Assembly (NCBI GenBank): GCA_019090615.1 | Contig: JAHRVQ010000054.1 | Span: 1 to 64,000 of the forward strand | Direction: 5' to 3' | DNA: 64,000 bases | DNA from: Pseudomonadales bacterium | Lineage (GTDB): Bacteria; Pseudomonadota; Gammaproteobacteria; Pseudomonadales; Azotimanducaceae | In this document: positions 9,869-17,930 of the stretch, piece by piece | Layout of the letters: each line of letters starts with the position of its first letter | Numbering within the stretch: position 1 is the stretch's first letter | Position numbers and translations under genes: made by a program | The notes under the pieces: generated by a model | Database searches by the model: none | What the model was told of the DNA's origin: nothing | What the model saw: only the letters and a program-made list of their open reading frames with translations

Positions 9869-10657
9869 TTGCATCAGTTTGGCGCCGGATCTCACGTCGG
9901 AAACGTCCGAGACAACAACGAAGATAGTTACGTATGCGATGCTGAAAAAAAACTTTGGATCGTAGCCGACGGCATGGGCGGGCTTGGCTTTGGCGAAGCC
10001 GCCAGCGCAATTTCTGCCTATACAGTAAGAACCCTTATTCGCCAGGGCCATGGCATTAACCAGGCTATCGAACTGGCACATGTCAATATAAAAGACTACG
10101 CGAAGGAACAAACCAAAGGCACCAATATGGGCACTACACTGGTGCTACTGTTGTCTACTGGCAGCCTGTACAACATTTTTTGGGTTGGAGACTCACGCGC
10201 CTACTTGCTCGACGAGACCCTGAGCCAACTCACAACAGATCATTCTCTAGTTCAAGCACTCATAGACCAGGGAGAACTTACACCAGAAGAGGCAGCGACT
10301 GATCCCCGCAAAAATGCTGTAACACGCGCTTTAGGCGTACAGGAAATAGATACTGTTAGAGCAGACAGTATCAGCAATAACTGGCGACCCGGGCAGAAAA
10401 TATTGCTTTGCAGCGACGGCCTCTCAGATTACGTTTCTCATCAAAATATTGAGAAGATTCTTTTAGACAAAACTTCTGAACAAGGTAAAGTTGACGCACT
10501 TATCGATCTAGCGCTCAAAAATGGAAGCCGAGACAATATCACTGCCATATTAATTTCGGCACCAGATTCGGTTAATCGCATCCAGAGCGGCGAAACAGTT
10601 ACCAGAGAATATGGCGACGCAACCTATGTACCATTCGAACCTCCCCCCCCAAAATGA
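9869..10657 (+). CDS. PP2C-family Ser/Thr protein phosphatase
   Basis: Metal-dependent phosphatase of 262 residues, expected to reverse phosphorylation by the neighbouring kinase. Seen: NNEDS at 16-20, Asp34 in VADGMGG, GTT at 88-90, VGDSRAY at 106-112, Asp183 in CSDGLSD and Asp222 in SRDNIT, a complete set of PP2C metal and phosphate ligands. The C-terminal tail contains DATYV (Thr252), matching the threonine motifs of the kinase tail. The start is TTG with a strong Shine-Dalgarno (AGAAGGAG, 6 bases upstream). The last four bases overlap the start of the next gene (ATGA), so translation is probably coupled. Similar phosphatases occur with kinase/FHA pairs in type VI secretion loci, but no T6SS structural gene is present here. 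Confidence 0.93.
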   Translation: MHQFGAGSHVGNVRDNNEDSYVCDAEKKLWIVADGMGGLGFGEAASAISAYTVRTLIRQGHGINQAIELAHVNIKDYAKEQTKGTNMGTTLVLLLSTGSLYNIFWVGDSRAYLLDETLSQLTTDHSLVQALIDQGELTPEEAATDPRKNAVTRALGVQEIDTVRADSISNNWRPGQKILLCSDGLSDYVSHQNIEKILLDKTSEQGKVDALIDLALKNGSRDNITAILISAPDSVNRIQSGETVTREYGDATYVPFEPPPPK

Positions 10658-11337
10658 ACAATTCGAGTGGACATTCGGCCATCAACAAAGCCTCTCTTCA
10701 ATTGTCGCTCGCATTACCATCCGCTGAACCTGTACCATCAAACGAATCCAAGTCCGCCAATCTGTTCCACATTACAGCATTCGAAAAGCCCCAGGAACAA
10801 TTCAGAGATATTTCACAATCAAACGGCTCTATCTATCAACCAGAAGCTCATCAACCAGAAGTTCATCAATCAAGAATTCAACAATCAAAAAATCAGTGGC
10901 CTTTTTGGCATTTTTGCCTCGCCTTTTCTATTACGGTCGTATTTATTGGTTTTTACTTCAGCCTGAAACAAACCGCCACTAACCAGCCCGTTAATTTCCA
11001 ACAACCCTACAACATTAGCCCAATCAATAGCAGCCAGTCTGACCAACAATTATCTACCGTACCGTTAATAAATAGAAACACCCTGGACTTTAACTTACCA
11101 GCCCCAGGCACCATCATTCAGGTCGGCATTTATTCCCAGCTCGGCGGCGCAGAACACCAACAGCGAGAGATTAGCAAACTAGGCATAACGCCATTTATTG
11201 AAAAAACCCGCACCGGTAATCGTTACCTATATGCTGTAGTTCTTGGGCCATTTGAAGACCTTAGCCTCCAACGATACGCCACTGCATCGTTACGCGCAGC
11301 AGACATCGATTATTTCATGCGTCAAGAGAAAAAGTAA
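10654..11337 (+). CDS. Single-pass membrane protein with SPOR-like C-terminal domain
   Basis: 227 residues: a disordered cytoplasmic N-terminus, one membrane helix at about 83-104, a polar linker, then a SPOR-like domain at about 150-226 (pattern IIQVGIY...LYAVVLGPFED), so type II topology with the domain in the periplasm. SPOR domains bind glycan strands stripped of stem peptides at division sites (family knowledge). The N-terminal region at residues about 61-80 is built from four copies of a 15-bp repeat (10834-10893) encoding YQPEA/HQPEV-like blocks. The ATG overlaps the phosphatase stop. It may link the signalling proteins to the cell wall or septum; that is inference from operon context. 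Confidence 0.72.
   Translation: MNNSSGHSAINKASLQLSLALPSAEPVPSNESKSANLFHITAFEKPQEQFRDISQSNGSIYQPEAHQPEVHQSRIQQSKNQWPFWHFCLAFSITVVFIGFYFSLKQTATNQPVNFQQPYNISPINSSQSDQQLSTVPLINRNTLDFNLPAPGTIIQVGIYSQLGGAEHQQREISKLGITPFIEKTRTGNRYLYAVVLGPFEDLSLQRYATASLRAADIDYFMRQEKK
10834..10893 (+). repeat. 15-bp tandem repeat, four degenerate copies, coding
   Basis: Four head-to-tail 15-bp units in frame within the SPOR-like protein gene, in the disordered part before the membrane helix. Copies diverge progressively toward the 3' end. One of many locus-specific short duplications in this window. Confidence 0.8.
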
Positions 11338-11362
11338 AAACCCCTTAATCTACCGAGACAGT

Positions 11363-11392
11363 TATGCGTTATTGTACTATGCATTATTGTAC
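11363..11392. repeat. 15-bp tandem duplication upstream of the cNMP-binding protein gene
   Basis: Two adjacent 15-bp copies (11363-11377 and 11378-11392) differing at one base, in the 110-bp gap between the SPOR-like gene and the cyclic-nucleotide-binding protein gene. Confidence 0.85.
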
Positions 11393-11447
11393 AATAACTG
11401 CCATTAGTTATGATCGACGGTGTAATGTGAAGAATGAATGACGATGT

Positions 11448-12515
11448 ATGAAAATGGAAAATAGCGATGTCGAGCAGATCAAACTGCTTATACCTTTCAA
11501 TGAAAAAAGCAAGGCAGAAATAAATGCGTGCCTTAAAAACGCTCGGATTTCTATATTTTCCGCAGGGAAAATGATTTTCAAACGTGACGAAAAAGACGAG
11601 AATATTTACTGGCTTTTATCCGGCGCCATTGATCTACTGGATGAAAAATTCGAGGCAAAACACCGAAAAGCAGAAGATACCACCGCCGAATACCCCATCG
11701 ATAATAATAACCCCCATTTACTGACCGCTATTTCCACAAAAAAGACCCGCGTTCTAGTCCTGGCTCGATCAGAAATTGGTCTTGCAGCACTGAACAGCCC
11801 AAACCTCAGCCCGCAACCAGTCCCAGATACAGCTAACAGTAAAACAAATAGCGATAAAGAAAATAGAAATGAAGAAAAAATTGACTGGATGTCGGCGCTA
11901 CTCAGTTCGCCGCTTTTTGAATTTATTCCACCGGTCAATATCCAAACGCTATTCAGCAAATTTGAAGAATTAAACTTCGATAAAGGGGACGTAGTTCTCA
12001 AGGAAGGCGAACCCGGCGACTATTTTTATGTTATTCATTCCGGCAGTGTCAAAGTCGAACGCAAAATCAACGGCAAAGATACTTTGTTGGCAAGACTAAA
12101 TGCGGGGAACAATTTTGGTCAAGATGCGCTCATCAGCGCCGTGCCACGCAACGCCACCATTACAATGTTATCCAAAGGTGTACTTATGCGCCTGTCAGCG
12201 CCAGATTTCCAAAGCCTGCTAGTTCATCCCGTACTAGAAACGATCACCCTGGAAGAAACCATGGAAATGTATCACCAGGCCAATCCGAAAACCTATATTC
12301 TGGACGTTCGGACCCCAAAAGAATTTGAAGCAGACAAACTTACCGGCTCACAAAATGTCCCACTATTGCATCTAATCAACCGTAAAAACCTTTCCAAACT
12401 AAAAACCGAAGCAATTTACGTCACTCATTGTGATGGCAGCAACCGCGCCGAATTAGCCGCTTTCCTTTTAAACGAACACGGCTTCTCGGCTTATGTTTTA
12501 AAAAATTCTCCGTGA
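11448..12515 (+). CDS. Cyclic-nucleotide-binding-like protein with C-terminal rhodanese domain
   Basis: 355 residues in three parts. Residues about 10-115 resemble a degenerate cyclic-nucleotide-binding fold without a phosphate-binding cassette. Residues about 150-260 are a clear cNMP-binding domain (KEGEPGDYFYVIHSG; cassette NFGQDALISAVPRNATI at 222-238), but the glutamate that normally holds the ribose 2'-hydroxyl is Gln225, while Arg234 is kept. Residues about 265-352 are a rhodanese domain with LDVRTP and a six-residue active loop CDGSNR starting at Cys328. It sits after the phosphatase/SPOR pair and near a cyclase gene, so it is a plausible cAMP-responsive or redox/sulfur-responsive effector. 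No DNA-binding domain is present. Ligand and output are unknown. Confidence 0.85.
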   Translation: MKMENSDVEQIKLLIPFNEKSKAEINACLKNARISIFSAGKMIFKRDEKDENIYWLLSGAIDLLDEKFEAKHRKAEDTTAEYPIDNNNPHLLTAISTKKTRVLVLARSEIGLAALNSPNLSPQPVPDTANSKTNSDKENRNEEKIDWMSALLSSPLFEFIPPVNIQTLFSKFEELNFDKGDVVLKEGEPGDYFYVIHSGSVKVERKINGKDTLLARLNAGNNFGQDALISAVPRNATITMLSKGVLMRLSAPDFQSLLVHPVLETITLEETMEMYHQANPKTYILDVRTPKEFEADKLTGSQNVPLLHLINRKNLSKLKTEAIYVTHCDGSNRAELAAFLLNEHGFSAYVLKNSP

Positions 12516-12600
12516 TAAGTTATAATCCTACTTATTAATTAACCACCAATTAACCGCCGCAGACCAATTAGTGTGTAGTGGCGTCTAACGAGCTAGAACA

Positions 12601-12945
12601 ATGAATTCCGACTGCCTGTTTTGTAAAATAACCCAACGCCAGATTCCAGCCGATATCGTTTATGAAGATGAGCTAGTTATTGCTTTCAAAGACATCACAC
12701 CGCAGGCCCCCGTCCACCTACTAATCATTCCCAAAAACCACATCAGCACTATTAACGACGTCAAGTCTGACGACAAAGTTTTAATTGGTCATATGGTGCT
12801 ATGCGCACAACAACTGGCCGACGAGAATGGCCTCTCAGAACCTGGCTATCGACTAGTCATGAACTGTAATCAACATGGCGGCCAAACAGTTTTTCATATC
12901 CATTTACACTTACTTGGCGGACAACAATTAACGGTTCTCGCCTGA
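12601..12945 (+). CDS. hinT: HIT-family nucleotide hydrolase (HinT-like)
   Basis: 114-residue histidine-triad protein; family members hydrolyse AMP-lysine and other purine phosphoramidates. Seen: the N-terminal CLFC motif (residues 5-8), the KDITPQAP segment and the triad HIHLHLL near residue 100, complete and in the expected place. Its stop overlaps the coq7 start (TGATG), so the two are co-translated. A HIT gene also sits close to coq7 in Pseudomonas aeruginosa. Confidence 0.93.
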   Translation: MNSDCLFCKITQRQIPADIVYEDELVIAFKDITPQAPVHLLIIPKNHISTINDVKSDDKVLIGHMVLCAQQLADENGLSEPGYRLVMNCNQHGGQTVFHIHLHLLGGQQLTVLA

Positions 12946-13589
12946 TGCATTCACGCTTAGACAGTCTAATTATCAATTTCGATGCGGCTTTACGGACCTG
13001 TGCCGGATCCATTGGTACTACAGCTCGACCATCGCCAGCAAGCAAACTAGATCAATCAGATCAAGGCGCCACGCTAGATGAGAAACAAAATGTCCTGGCG
13101 GCCAGACTAATGCGCGTCAATCATTGCGGCGAAGTCTGCGCTCAGGCACTTTATCAAGGCCAGGCATTAAGTGCTAAGTCGCAAAATATTAGTGATAGTA
13201 TGAAACAGGCTGCAAAGGACGAACTAGATCACTTATCGTGGTGCGAAACCAGACTCAATGAACTCGATTCACATGTAAGCTATCTCAACCCTGTAATGTT
13301 CGGTTTGTCTTTTACAATGGGTCTATTAACGGGAAAAATGGGTGACAAAATAAGCCTCGGATTCGTTGCGGCCACTGAAGAAGGAGTGGGTCAGCATCTG
13401 GCCGAGCACCTTACCAGGTTGCCACCAGAGGACGCTCAATCCCGAGCGATATTGACCGCAATGAAACAAGATGAAATCCAGCATATGCAGGTCGCCGTCA
13501 AGCTCGGTGCGACACCCTTCCCGGCAACCATAAAAAAAATAATGCATCAAGCTTCGAAGCTTATGACCAAAACAACCTATTGGTTATAA
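12945..13589 (+). CDS. coq7: 2-polyprenyl-3-methyl-6-methoxy-1,4-benzoquinone monooxygenase (Coq7/UbiF-type)
   Basis: Di-iron hydroxylase of ubiquinone synthesis (the step to the 5-hydroxylated, pre-final intermediate), 214 residues, membrane-associated. Seen: MRVNHCGEVCAQALY with an iron-binding glutamate, the paired E-x2-H ligand sequence DELDHLSWCE, the hydrophobic stretch NPVMFGLSFTMGLLTG, a second ligand region TEEGVGQHL and QDEIQHMQ near the C-terminus. Length and motifs match the proteobacterial Coq7 family. Start overlaps the HIT gene. Convergent with the VOC gene. Confidence 0.95.
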   Translation: MHSRLDSLIINFDAALRTCAGSIGTTARPSPASKLDQSDQGATLDEKQNVLAARLMRVNHCGEVCAQALYQGQALSAKSQNISDSMKQAAKDELDHLSWCETRLNELDSHVSYLNPVMFGLSFTMGLLTGKMGDKISLGFVAATEEGVGQHLAEHLTRLPPEDAQSRAILTAMKQDEIQHMQVAVKLGATPFPATIKKIMHQASKLMTKTTYWL

Positions 13590-13654
13590 ATCTAGAAAAA
13601 TAAACTTTAGCGCAACATAACCACCGACCCCTAATGCCATACTTTGCTTGTGGC

Positions 13655-13698
13655 AGGCTTTGCTGGGATCAGGCTTTGCTGGGATCATGCTTTGGCGG
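13655..13698. repeat. 16-bp tandem repeat spanning the stop codon of the VOC gene
   Basis: Two exact 16-bp copies (13655-13670, 13671-13686) plus a partial third. The third, partial copy is the 3' end of the VOC gene; its stop codon (13685-13687) lies at the junction, so the gene end appears to have been copied outward into the intergenic space. Confidence 0.85.
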
Positions 13699-14089
13699 CG
13701 TCACGTTCAGAAATAGGCGGATGATAAATAATCTGCACCCGAGTTGCAGACGGATCCAGACAATAAAAACTTCTTGCGCCATCCCGATGAGTGCGCGGCT
13801 GGGTTAAAATATCTATCCCCTGTTTGGTTAGATATGCGTACCATTCGTCTACCGCTTCGATCTGATCAATAAAAAAACCAATATGGTCTAACTTGCCATT
13901 TTCAGGCAGCGTTACACTCCGATGTAGCGCCAGGTTATCGTTACCAGAGGTGAGGTAGACATTATCTGCATCTGGACGCCATTCCACCTCCATCCCCATG
14001 CATTCAGTATAAAACGCCTCTGTATCCTCAAACGCCTGTACGAAAAGCGCAACATGGCGTAAACCGGCCGTTTTTCTGGGACGCCGCAT
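13685..14089 (-). CDS. VOC-superfamily (glyoxalase/dioxygenase fold) protein
   Basis: 134-residue single-domain protein with the paired beta-alpha-beta-beta-beta vicinal-oxygen-chelate fold: LRHVALFVQAFEDTEAFY at the N-terminus (His ligand position), KLDHIGFFI mid-protein and an ARSFYCLDPSATRVQIIYH C-terminal strand with a D-P motif. Substrate cannot be predicted. It starts 3 bases after the osmC stop on the same strand and is probably co-transcribed with it. In P. aeruginosa the gene between osmC and coq7 is speD; here a VOC gene occupies that place. Confidence 0.85.
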   Translation of the reverse strand: MRRPRKTAGLRHVALFVQAFEDTEAFYTECMGMEVEWRPDADNVYLTSGNDNLALHRSVTLPENGKLDHIGFFIDQIEAVDEWYAYLTKQGIDILTQPRTHRDGARSFYCLDPSATRVQIIYHPPISERDAAKA

Positions 14090-14092
14090 TAT

Positions 14093-14512
14093 CTATTCCT
14101 CAGAAATCTCGTAACTATGAGTAATGGCAACACCTGCGCCAGCCAGCATAATAGACGCCGAGCAGTACTTTTCAGCCGACAGGTTTATCGCCCGTTTCAC
14201 CAAATTTTCTTTAAGGTTTTTACCGCTGACCAAAAAATGAAAATGAATTTTGGTAAATACACTGGGGACTGTATCAGCCCGTTCGGCTTCAATTTGGGCA
14301 ACGCAATCCGTAATCGATTGCCGCGACTTCTGTAAGATCGAGACTACATCAAAACTTGTACAGCCACCTACACCCATCAGCAGTAATTCCATAGGTCGAA
14401 TACCAATGTTTCGCCCACCAGCAGAAGCTGGGCCATCAATCACCACAGCATGCCCGCTTTCAGATTCCGCCATAAAAGTGACGTTCTCTATCCATTTAAT
14501 CGATGCTTTCAT
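14093..14512 (-). CDS. OsmC-family protein (YhfA-like)
   Basis: 139 residues with the two OsmC cysteines in the expected contexts: GVGGCTSFDVVSIL near residue 51 and EKYCSASIML near residue 117. OsmC/Ohr relatives are thiol peroxidases for organic hydroperoxides or fatty-acid peroxides; the YhfA branch is neighbour to crp in many gammaproteobacteria, and here it is divergent from the crp/vfr gene. The gene is directly upstream of the VOC gene. Confidence 0.9.
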   Translation of the reverse strand: MKASIKWIENVTFMAESESGHAVVIDGPASAGGRNIGIRPMELLLMGVGGCTSFDVVSILQKSRQSITDCVAQIEAERADTVPSVFTKIHFHFLVSGKNLKENLVKRAINLSAEKYCSASIMLAGAGVAITHSYEISEE

Positions 14513-14681
14513 CAGAATCCTTACTTAATTGGAGGGTACAATGTTATCTTGAAGTGTTTTCAGCTACCACTCAGTACCATTTATTTGTCATTATATCAGC
14601 CATTTTCATTAACTGGTTGAGTTGCAACGGCTCTAGTCGTAACCTACGCATTGTTCAAACTACGGAATAATCTACTGAATT

Positions 14682-15317
14682 ATGGCTAGTCTCCTGGACC
14701 CATCGACCGAATTCGGAAATATGAACGAGTTTTTGGCCTCCGCACATCGCAGAAAATACCCGCGAGGCAGCATTATCATCTTTGCCGGAGAAGATAGCGA
14801 TTCAATTTATTTCATTACCAAAGGATCTGTTACCGTATTCATTGAAGACGATTCGGGACACGAGATCATTGTGGCCTACCTCAATGAAGGTGAATTTTTT
14901 GGTGAAATGGCGATGTTTGGTGACCGGAAAAGAACCGCATGGGTAAAAGCAAAAAACCAATGCGAAGTTGCTGAGTTAGGCTACGTAAAGTTTGCCGAAT
15001 TAAGTCGTCGCGATTCAGGCATGTTATACAATCTAACCAGTCAACTCGCTGACAGGCTAACTAAAACAACGCGCAAGGTGAGTGACCTGGCATTTTTAGA
15101 TGTTACTGGCAGAGTAGCGCGGGCATTACTCGATCTGAGCAAAGAACCTGACGCCATGACCCATCCAGATGGCATGCAAATTAAAATCACTCGGCAGGAA
15201 ATTGGCAGGCTGGTTGGGTGTTCCCGTGAAATGGTCGGTCGAGTGCTAAAAACCCTTGAAGAACAAGGGCTGGTAAAAGCCCGGGGTAAAACCATGGTTG
15301 TTTACGGCACTCGTTGA
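14682..15317 (+). CDS. vfr: cAMP receptor protein (Crp/Vfr family transcription regulator)
   Basis: 211 residues, close to P. aeruginosa Vfr (214) and E. coli CRP (210). Seen: a cAMP pocket with FGEMAM at 73-78 and Arg84-Thr85, the C-helix Thr129-Thr130 pair, and a winged helix-turn-helix at about 169-200 (RQEIGRLVGCSREMVGRVLK). All cAMP-contacting positions are present, unlike in the degenerate cNMP protein at 11448-12515. The neighbouring trp genes, osmC and coq7 reproduce the Vfr neighbourhood of Pseudomonas. It would respond to cAMP, possibly made by the local cyclase/FHA protein among others. Confidence 0.95.
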   Translation: MASLLDPSTEFGNMNEFLASAHRRKYPRGSIIIFAGEDSDSIYFITKGSVTVFIEDDSGHEIIVAYLNEGEFFGEMAMFGDRKRTAWVKAKNQCEVAELGYVKFAELSRRDSGMLYNLTSQLADRLTKTTRKVSDLAFLDVTGRVARALLDLSKEPDAMTHPDGMQIKITRQEIGRLVGCSREMVGRVLKTLEEQGLVKARGKTMVVYGTR

Positions 15318-15398
15318 TGATTATTCGCAAACTGCCATTTGAGATTAAACCGAATATGCGCTAATTTCTCACTGTAGGCATTGATACAAACTTTACTA

Positions 15399-15504
15399 AA
15401 AACCTTAGAAAAACCTCCATTAAAAAACCTCCATTGAAAAACCTGGCCAGAAAAATATAGCCTGGAAAAATATAACCTGGAAAAATAATACCTAGAAAAA
15501 TAGC
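15399..15504. repeat. Degenerate short tandem array running out of the trpC 3' end
   Basis: About seven head-to-tail units of 13-16 bp, read on the minus strand as variants of TATTTTTCTAGG and then TTTTTCAATGGAGG. The first unit contains the last codons and TAG stop of trpC (15492-15494), and later units drift. It lies between convergent crp and trpC. There is no GC-rich hairpin, so it is not an ordinary terminator, although its T-runs might aid termination of trpC transcripts. Confidence 0.8.
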
Positions 15505-16283
15505 GCCCGCAGTTTCTCGCCCGGTTCTTCTGCCCGCATAAAAGCTTCACCCACTAGAAAACTATAAACCTGATGGTCCAGCATTTGCTGCACATCCTCC
15601 TGTGTCGCAATGCCGCTTTCCGTCACCAGCAAAACCGAGCTGCTAATTTTTTGCATCAAGCTAAATGTCGTCTCCAGAGAAACATCAAAAGTGCGTAGGT
15701 TTCTATTATTTATTCCCAGTAAGTCCGGCTGTACTACCAACGCCCGTTGTAACTCAATCTCATCATGAACCTCCATCAGTACGTCCATTGATAAACGTTT
15801 CGCTAATTCATAGTATCCAGCTAACTGCGCATCATCCAGAATGCCCACAATCAGCAGAATACAATCAGCGTCAATTGAACGGGCTTCATATACCTGATAT
15901 TCATCGACTATAAAATCCTTACGTAGCACGGGTAGCCGCACCGCAGCCCTTGCCTCAACTAAATATTTATTACTGCCCTGAAAAAACTTTTGATCGGTTA
16001 ATACCGACAAACAGCTCGCTCCACCTGTAGCGTAACTTCTGGCAATATCGGCTGGCATAAAATCAGCCCGAATCACCCCTTTAGATGGCGAGGCTTTTTT
16101 AATTTCTGCAATCACTGCCGGTTTTTTTTGTTCCGTTTGCAAGGCCAATTGTTCCTTAAAACCCCTCACCGGCGCAGCATCTGCCGCCTTTTCAAGCAAC
16201 AACCCCTGCGGCCAACGGTGTTTGTTCAGTTCAATTTCACGCCACTTTTCTGCCACTATTTTCTTTAAAATATCTGGCTTCAT
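15492..16283 (-). CDS. trpC: Indole-3-glycerol phosphate synthase
   Basis: 263-residue monofunctional TIM-barrel enzyme converting CdRP to indole-3-glycerol phosphate. Seen: N-terminal helix, [15 protein letters not shown] (catalytic lysines), [42 protein letters not shown] and LVTESGI, all family signatures in order. Start ATG overlaps the trpD stop (ATGA). Last gene of trpEGDC. There is no fused trpF, as in pseudomonads. Confidence 0.97.
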   Translation of the reverse strand: MKPDILKKIVAEKWREIELNKHRWPQGLLLEKAADAAPVRGFKEQLALQTEQKKPAVIAEIKKASPSKGVIRADFMPADIARSYATGGASCLSVLTDQKFFQGSNKYLVEARAAVRLPVLRKDFIVDEYQVYEARSIDADCILLIVGILDDAQLAGYYELAKRLSMDVLMEVHDEIELQRALVVQPDLLGINNRNLRTFDVSLETTFSLMQKISSSVLLVTESGIATQEDVQQMLDHQVYSFLVGEAFMRAEEPGEKLRALFF

Positions 16284-17308
16284 ACGCCCTCTGCTATCTG
16301 ACAGGTGAAATCAACAAAATCACGCATTTTCTCTTGAGCGAGCCCAGACCCTATCGCATCCTGAGCCATTTCAACCCCGGCTTTAAGATCTCCACATTGA
16401 CCCGACAAATAGATCGCAGCACCCGCGTTAAGCACAACAATATTACTCGCCCCTTCATGGCTATCTGACAAGGCCTGATTTACAAGCTCCAAACTTTCTT
16501 TACTTGATGTTATTACCAGTTCTTGCAGCGAAGATTTCTTCAGACCAAACTCATCAGGAGAAATTTCATATTCGTGAATCTCATTATCTTTTAATTCGGC
16601 AATATAAGTTTTCGCTGAAATACTAATTTCGTCCAGGCCATCCTCAGAATGCACGACCATGGCATGCTTACTTCCCATCGCTTTAAGCACTTCTGCAATC
16701 GGCCGCAGCCAACATTTATCAAATACGCCCAGCAATTGTCGTTTTGCTCCTGCTGGGTTGGTCAAGGGCCCGAGTAAATTAAACAGCGTGCGCACTTTCA
16801 TTTCCTTACGCGGACCAATAGCAAATTTCATTGCACTATGATGATTCAAGGCAAACATAAACCCTAACCCTACAAGGTCAATACACCGTTCAACCTGTTG
16901 CGCCGATAACATTATGTTTGCCCCAGCAGCTTCTAACAAATCAGCACTACCGCTGTTACTTGAAACACTACGATTGCCATGTTTGGCCACCCGTGCTCCT
17001 GCTGCAGCGGCAACGAAGGCGCTGGCGGTAGAGACATTAAACTTATTTTTACCGCTACCCCCAGTACCGCAGGTATCCACAAGATTTTCAATTTCAACCT
17101 GTACCGGTGTTGCCAACTCACGCATCACCGTAGCAGCGGCCACTATTTCATCAATCGCCTCACCTTTCATGCGCAAACCAATCATAAAACCACCAATCTG
17201 GGCATCGGTCGCAGCACCGGTCATCACCATTCGCATCACCGCCGTCATTTCATCTCGACTAAGATCTCGCCCGCCAACTACTTGCTCGATTGCTGTAGAC
17301 ATTTCCAT
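16280..17308 (-). CDS. trpD: Anthranilate phosphoribosyltransferase
   Basis: Transfers phosphoribosyl from PRPP to anthranilate. 342 residues from the chosen ATG. Seen: [19 protein letters not shown] (PRPP loop), [16 protein letters not shown] (anthranilate/PRPP site), [17 protein letters not shown] and [12 protein letters not shown]. An in-frame ATG 42 bases upstream lies inside trpG, but the ATG at 17308 has AGGGG seven bases before it and fits family length. It follows trpG by 13 bases and overlaps trpC. Confidence 0.97.
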   Translation of the reverse strand: MEMSTAIEQVVGGRDLSRDEMTAVMRMVMTGAATDAQIGGFMIGLRMKGEAIDEIVAAATVMRELATPVQVEIENLVDTCGTGGSGKNKFNVSTASAFVAAAAGARVAKHGNRSVSSNSGSADLLEAAGANIMLSAQQVERCIDLVGLGFMFALNHHSAMKFAIGPRKEMKVRTLFNLLGPLTNPAGAKRQLLGVFDKCWLRPIAEVLKAMGSKHAMVVHSEDGLDEISISAKTYIAELKDNEIHEYEISPDEFGLKKSSLQELVITSSKESLELVNQALSDSHEGASNIVVLNAGAAIYLSGQCGDLKAGVEMAQDAIGSGLAQEKMRDFVDFTCQIAEGV

Positions 17309-17321
17309 TTTCGCACCCCTA

Positions 17322-17930
17322 TTAAGCGCCGCTAGCTGCAGGTTTATCATCGCTTAGATTTTTTAAAAAGTTCGCCAGCAATTGATGGCCATGCTCAGTG
17401 AGTATTGATTCTGGATGAAACTGAACACCTTCGAGTAAATAGTCTTTATGCCTTACACCCATTATTTCATCCCGATGACCATCGATTTGAGTCCATGCGG
17501 TAATTTCCAGGCATTCGGGTAAAGATTGCTCTTCTACAATTAAGGAATGATAACGGGTGGCAATAAAAGGCATTGGCAAACCAGCAAAAACGCCTTTACC
17601 TGAATGAAATATTTCCGACGTTTTACCATGCATCACCTGTCTTGCTCTAATTACCTTACCACCCATCTTTTGGCCAATGGCCTGATGACCCAGGCAGATA
17701 CCCAACAGAGGAATCTTACCGACGTATTTTTGTACCACCTCCAGAGAGATTCCCGCCTCGTTAGGCGTGCAGGGTCCAGGAGATACAACAATAACATCCG
17801 GTTGCATATGGTTTATTTCACTAATGGTTATTTCATCATTACGAAAAACCTGCACCTGTTCACCAAGTTCTCCAAAATACTGCACCAGGTTGTAGGTAAA
17901 TGAGTCATAATTATCAATCATCAAAATCAT
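17322..17930 (-). CDS. trpG: Anthranilate synthase component II (glutamine amidotransferase)
   Basis: 202-residue class I amidotransferase supplying ammonia to TrpE. Seen: [15 protein letters not shown] start, oxyanion VVSPGPCTP, nucleophile cysteine in [11 protein letters not shown], and the His-Glu pair in VQFHPESIL. Trp-branch members can also serve p-aminobenzoate synthesis. Overlaps trpE by four bases. Confidence 0.96.
   Translation of the reverse strand: MILMIDNYDSFTYNLVQYFGELGEQVQVFRNDEITISEINHMQPDVIVVSPGPCTPNEAGISLEVVQKYVGKIPLLGICLGHQAIGQKMGGKVIRARQVMHGKTSEIFHSGKGVFAGLPMPFIATRYHSLIVEEQSLPECLEITAWTQIDGHRDEIMGVRHKDYLLEGVQFHPESILTEHGHQLLANFLKNLSDDKPAASGA

Noticed and set aside
5494-12515. 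A type VI secretion locus, because kinase, FHA and PP2C genes occur together
   Set aside because: No T6SS structural gene (Tss family) is visible; the FHA protein is a cyclase and the kinase has an FGE-like rather than a VWA domain.
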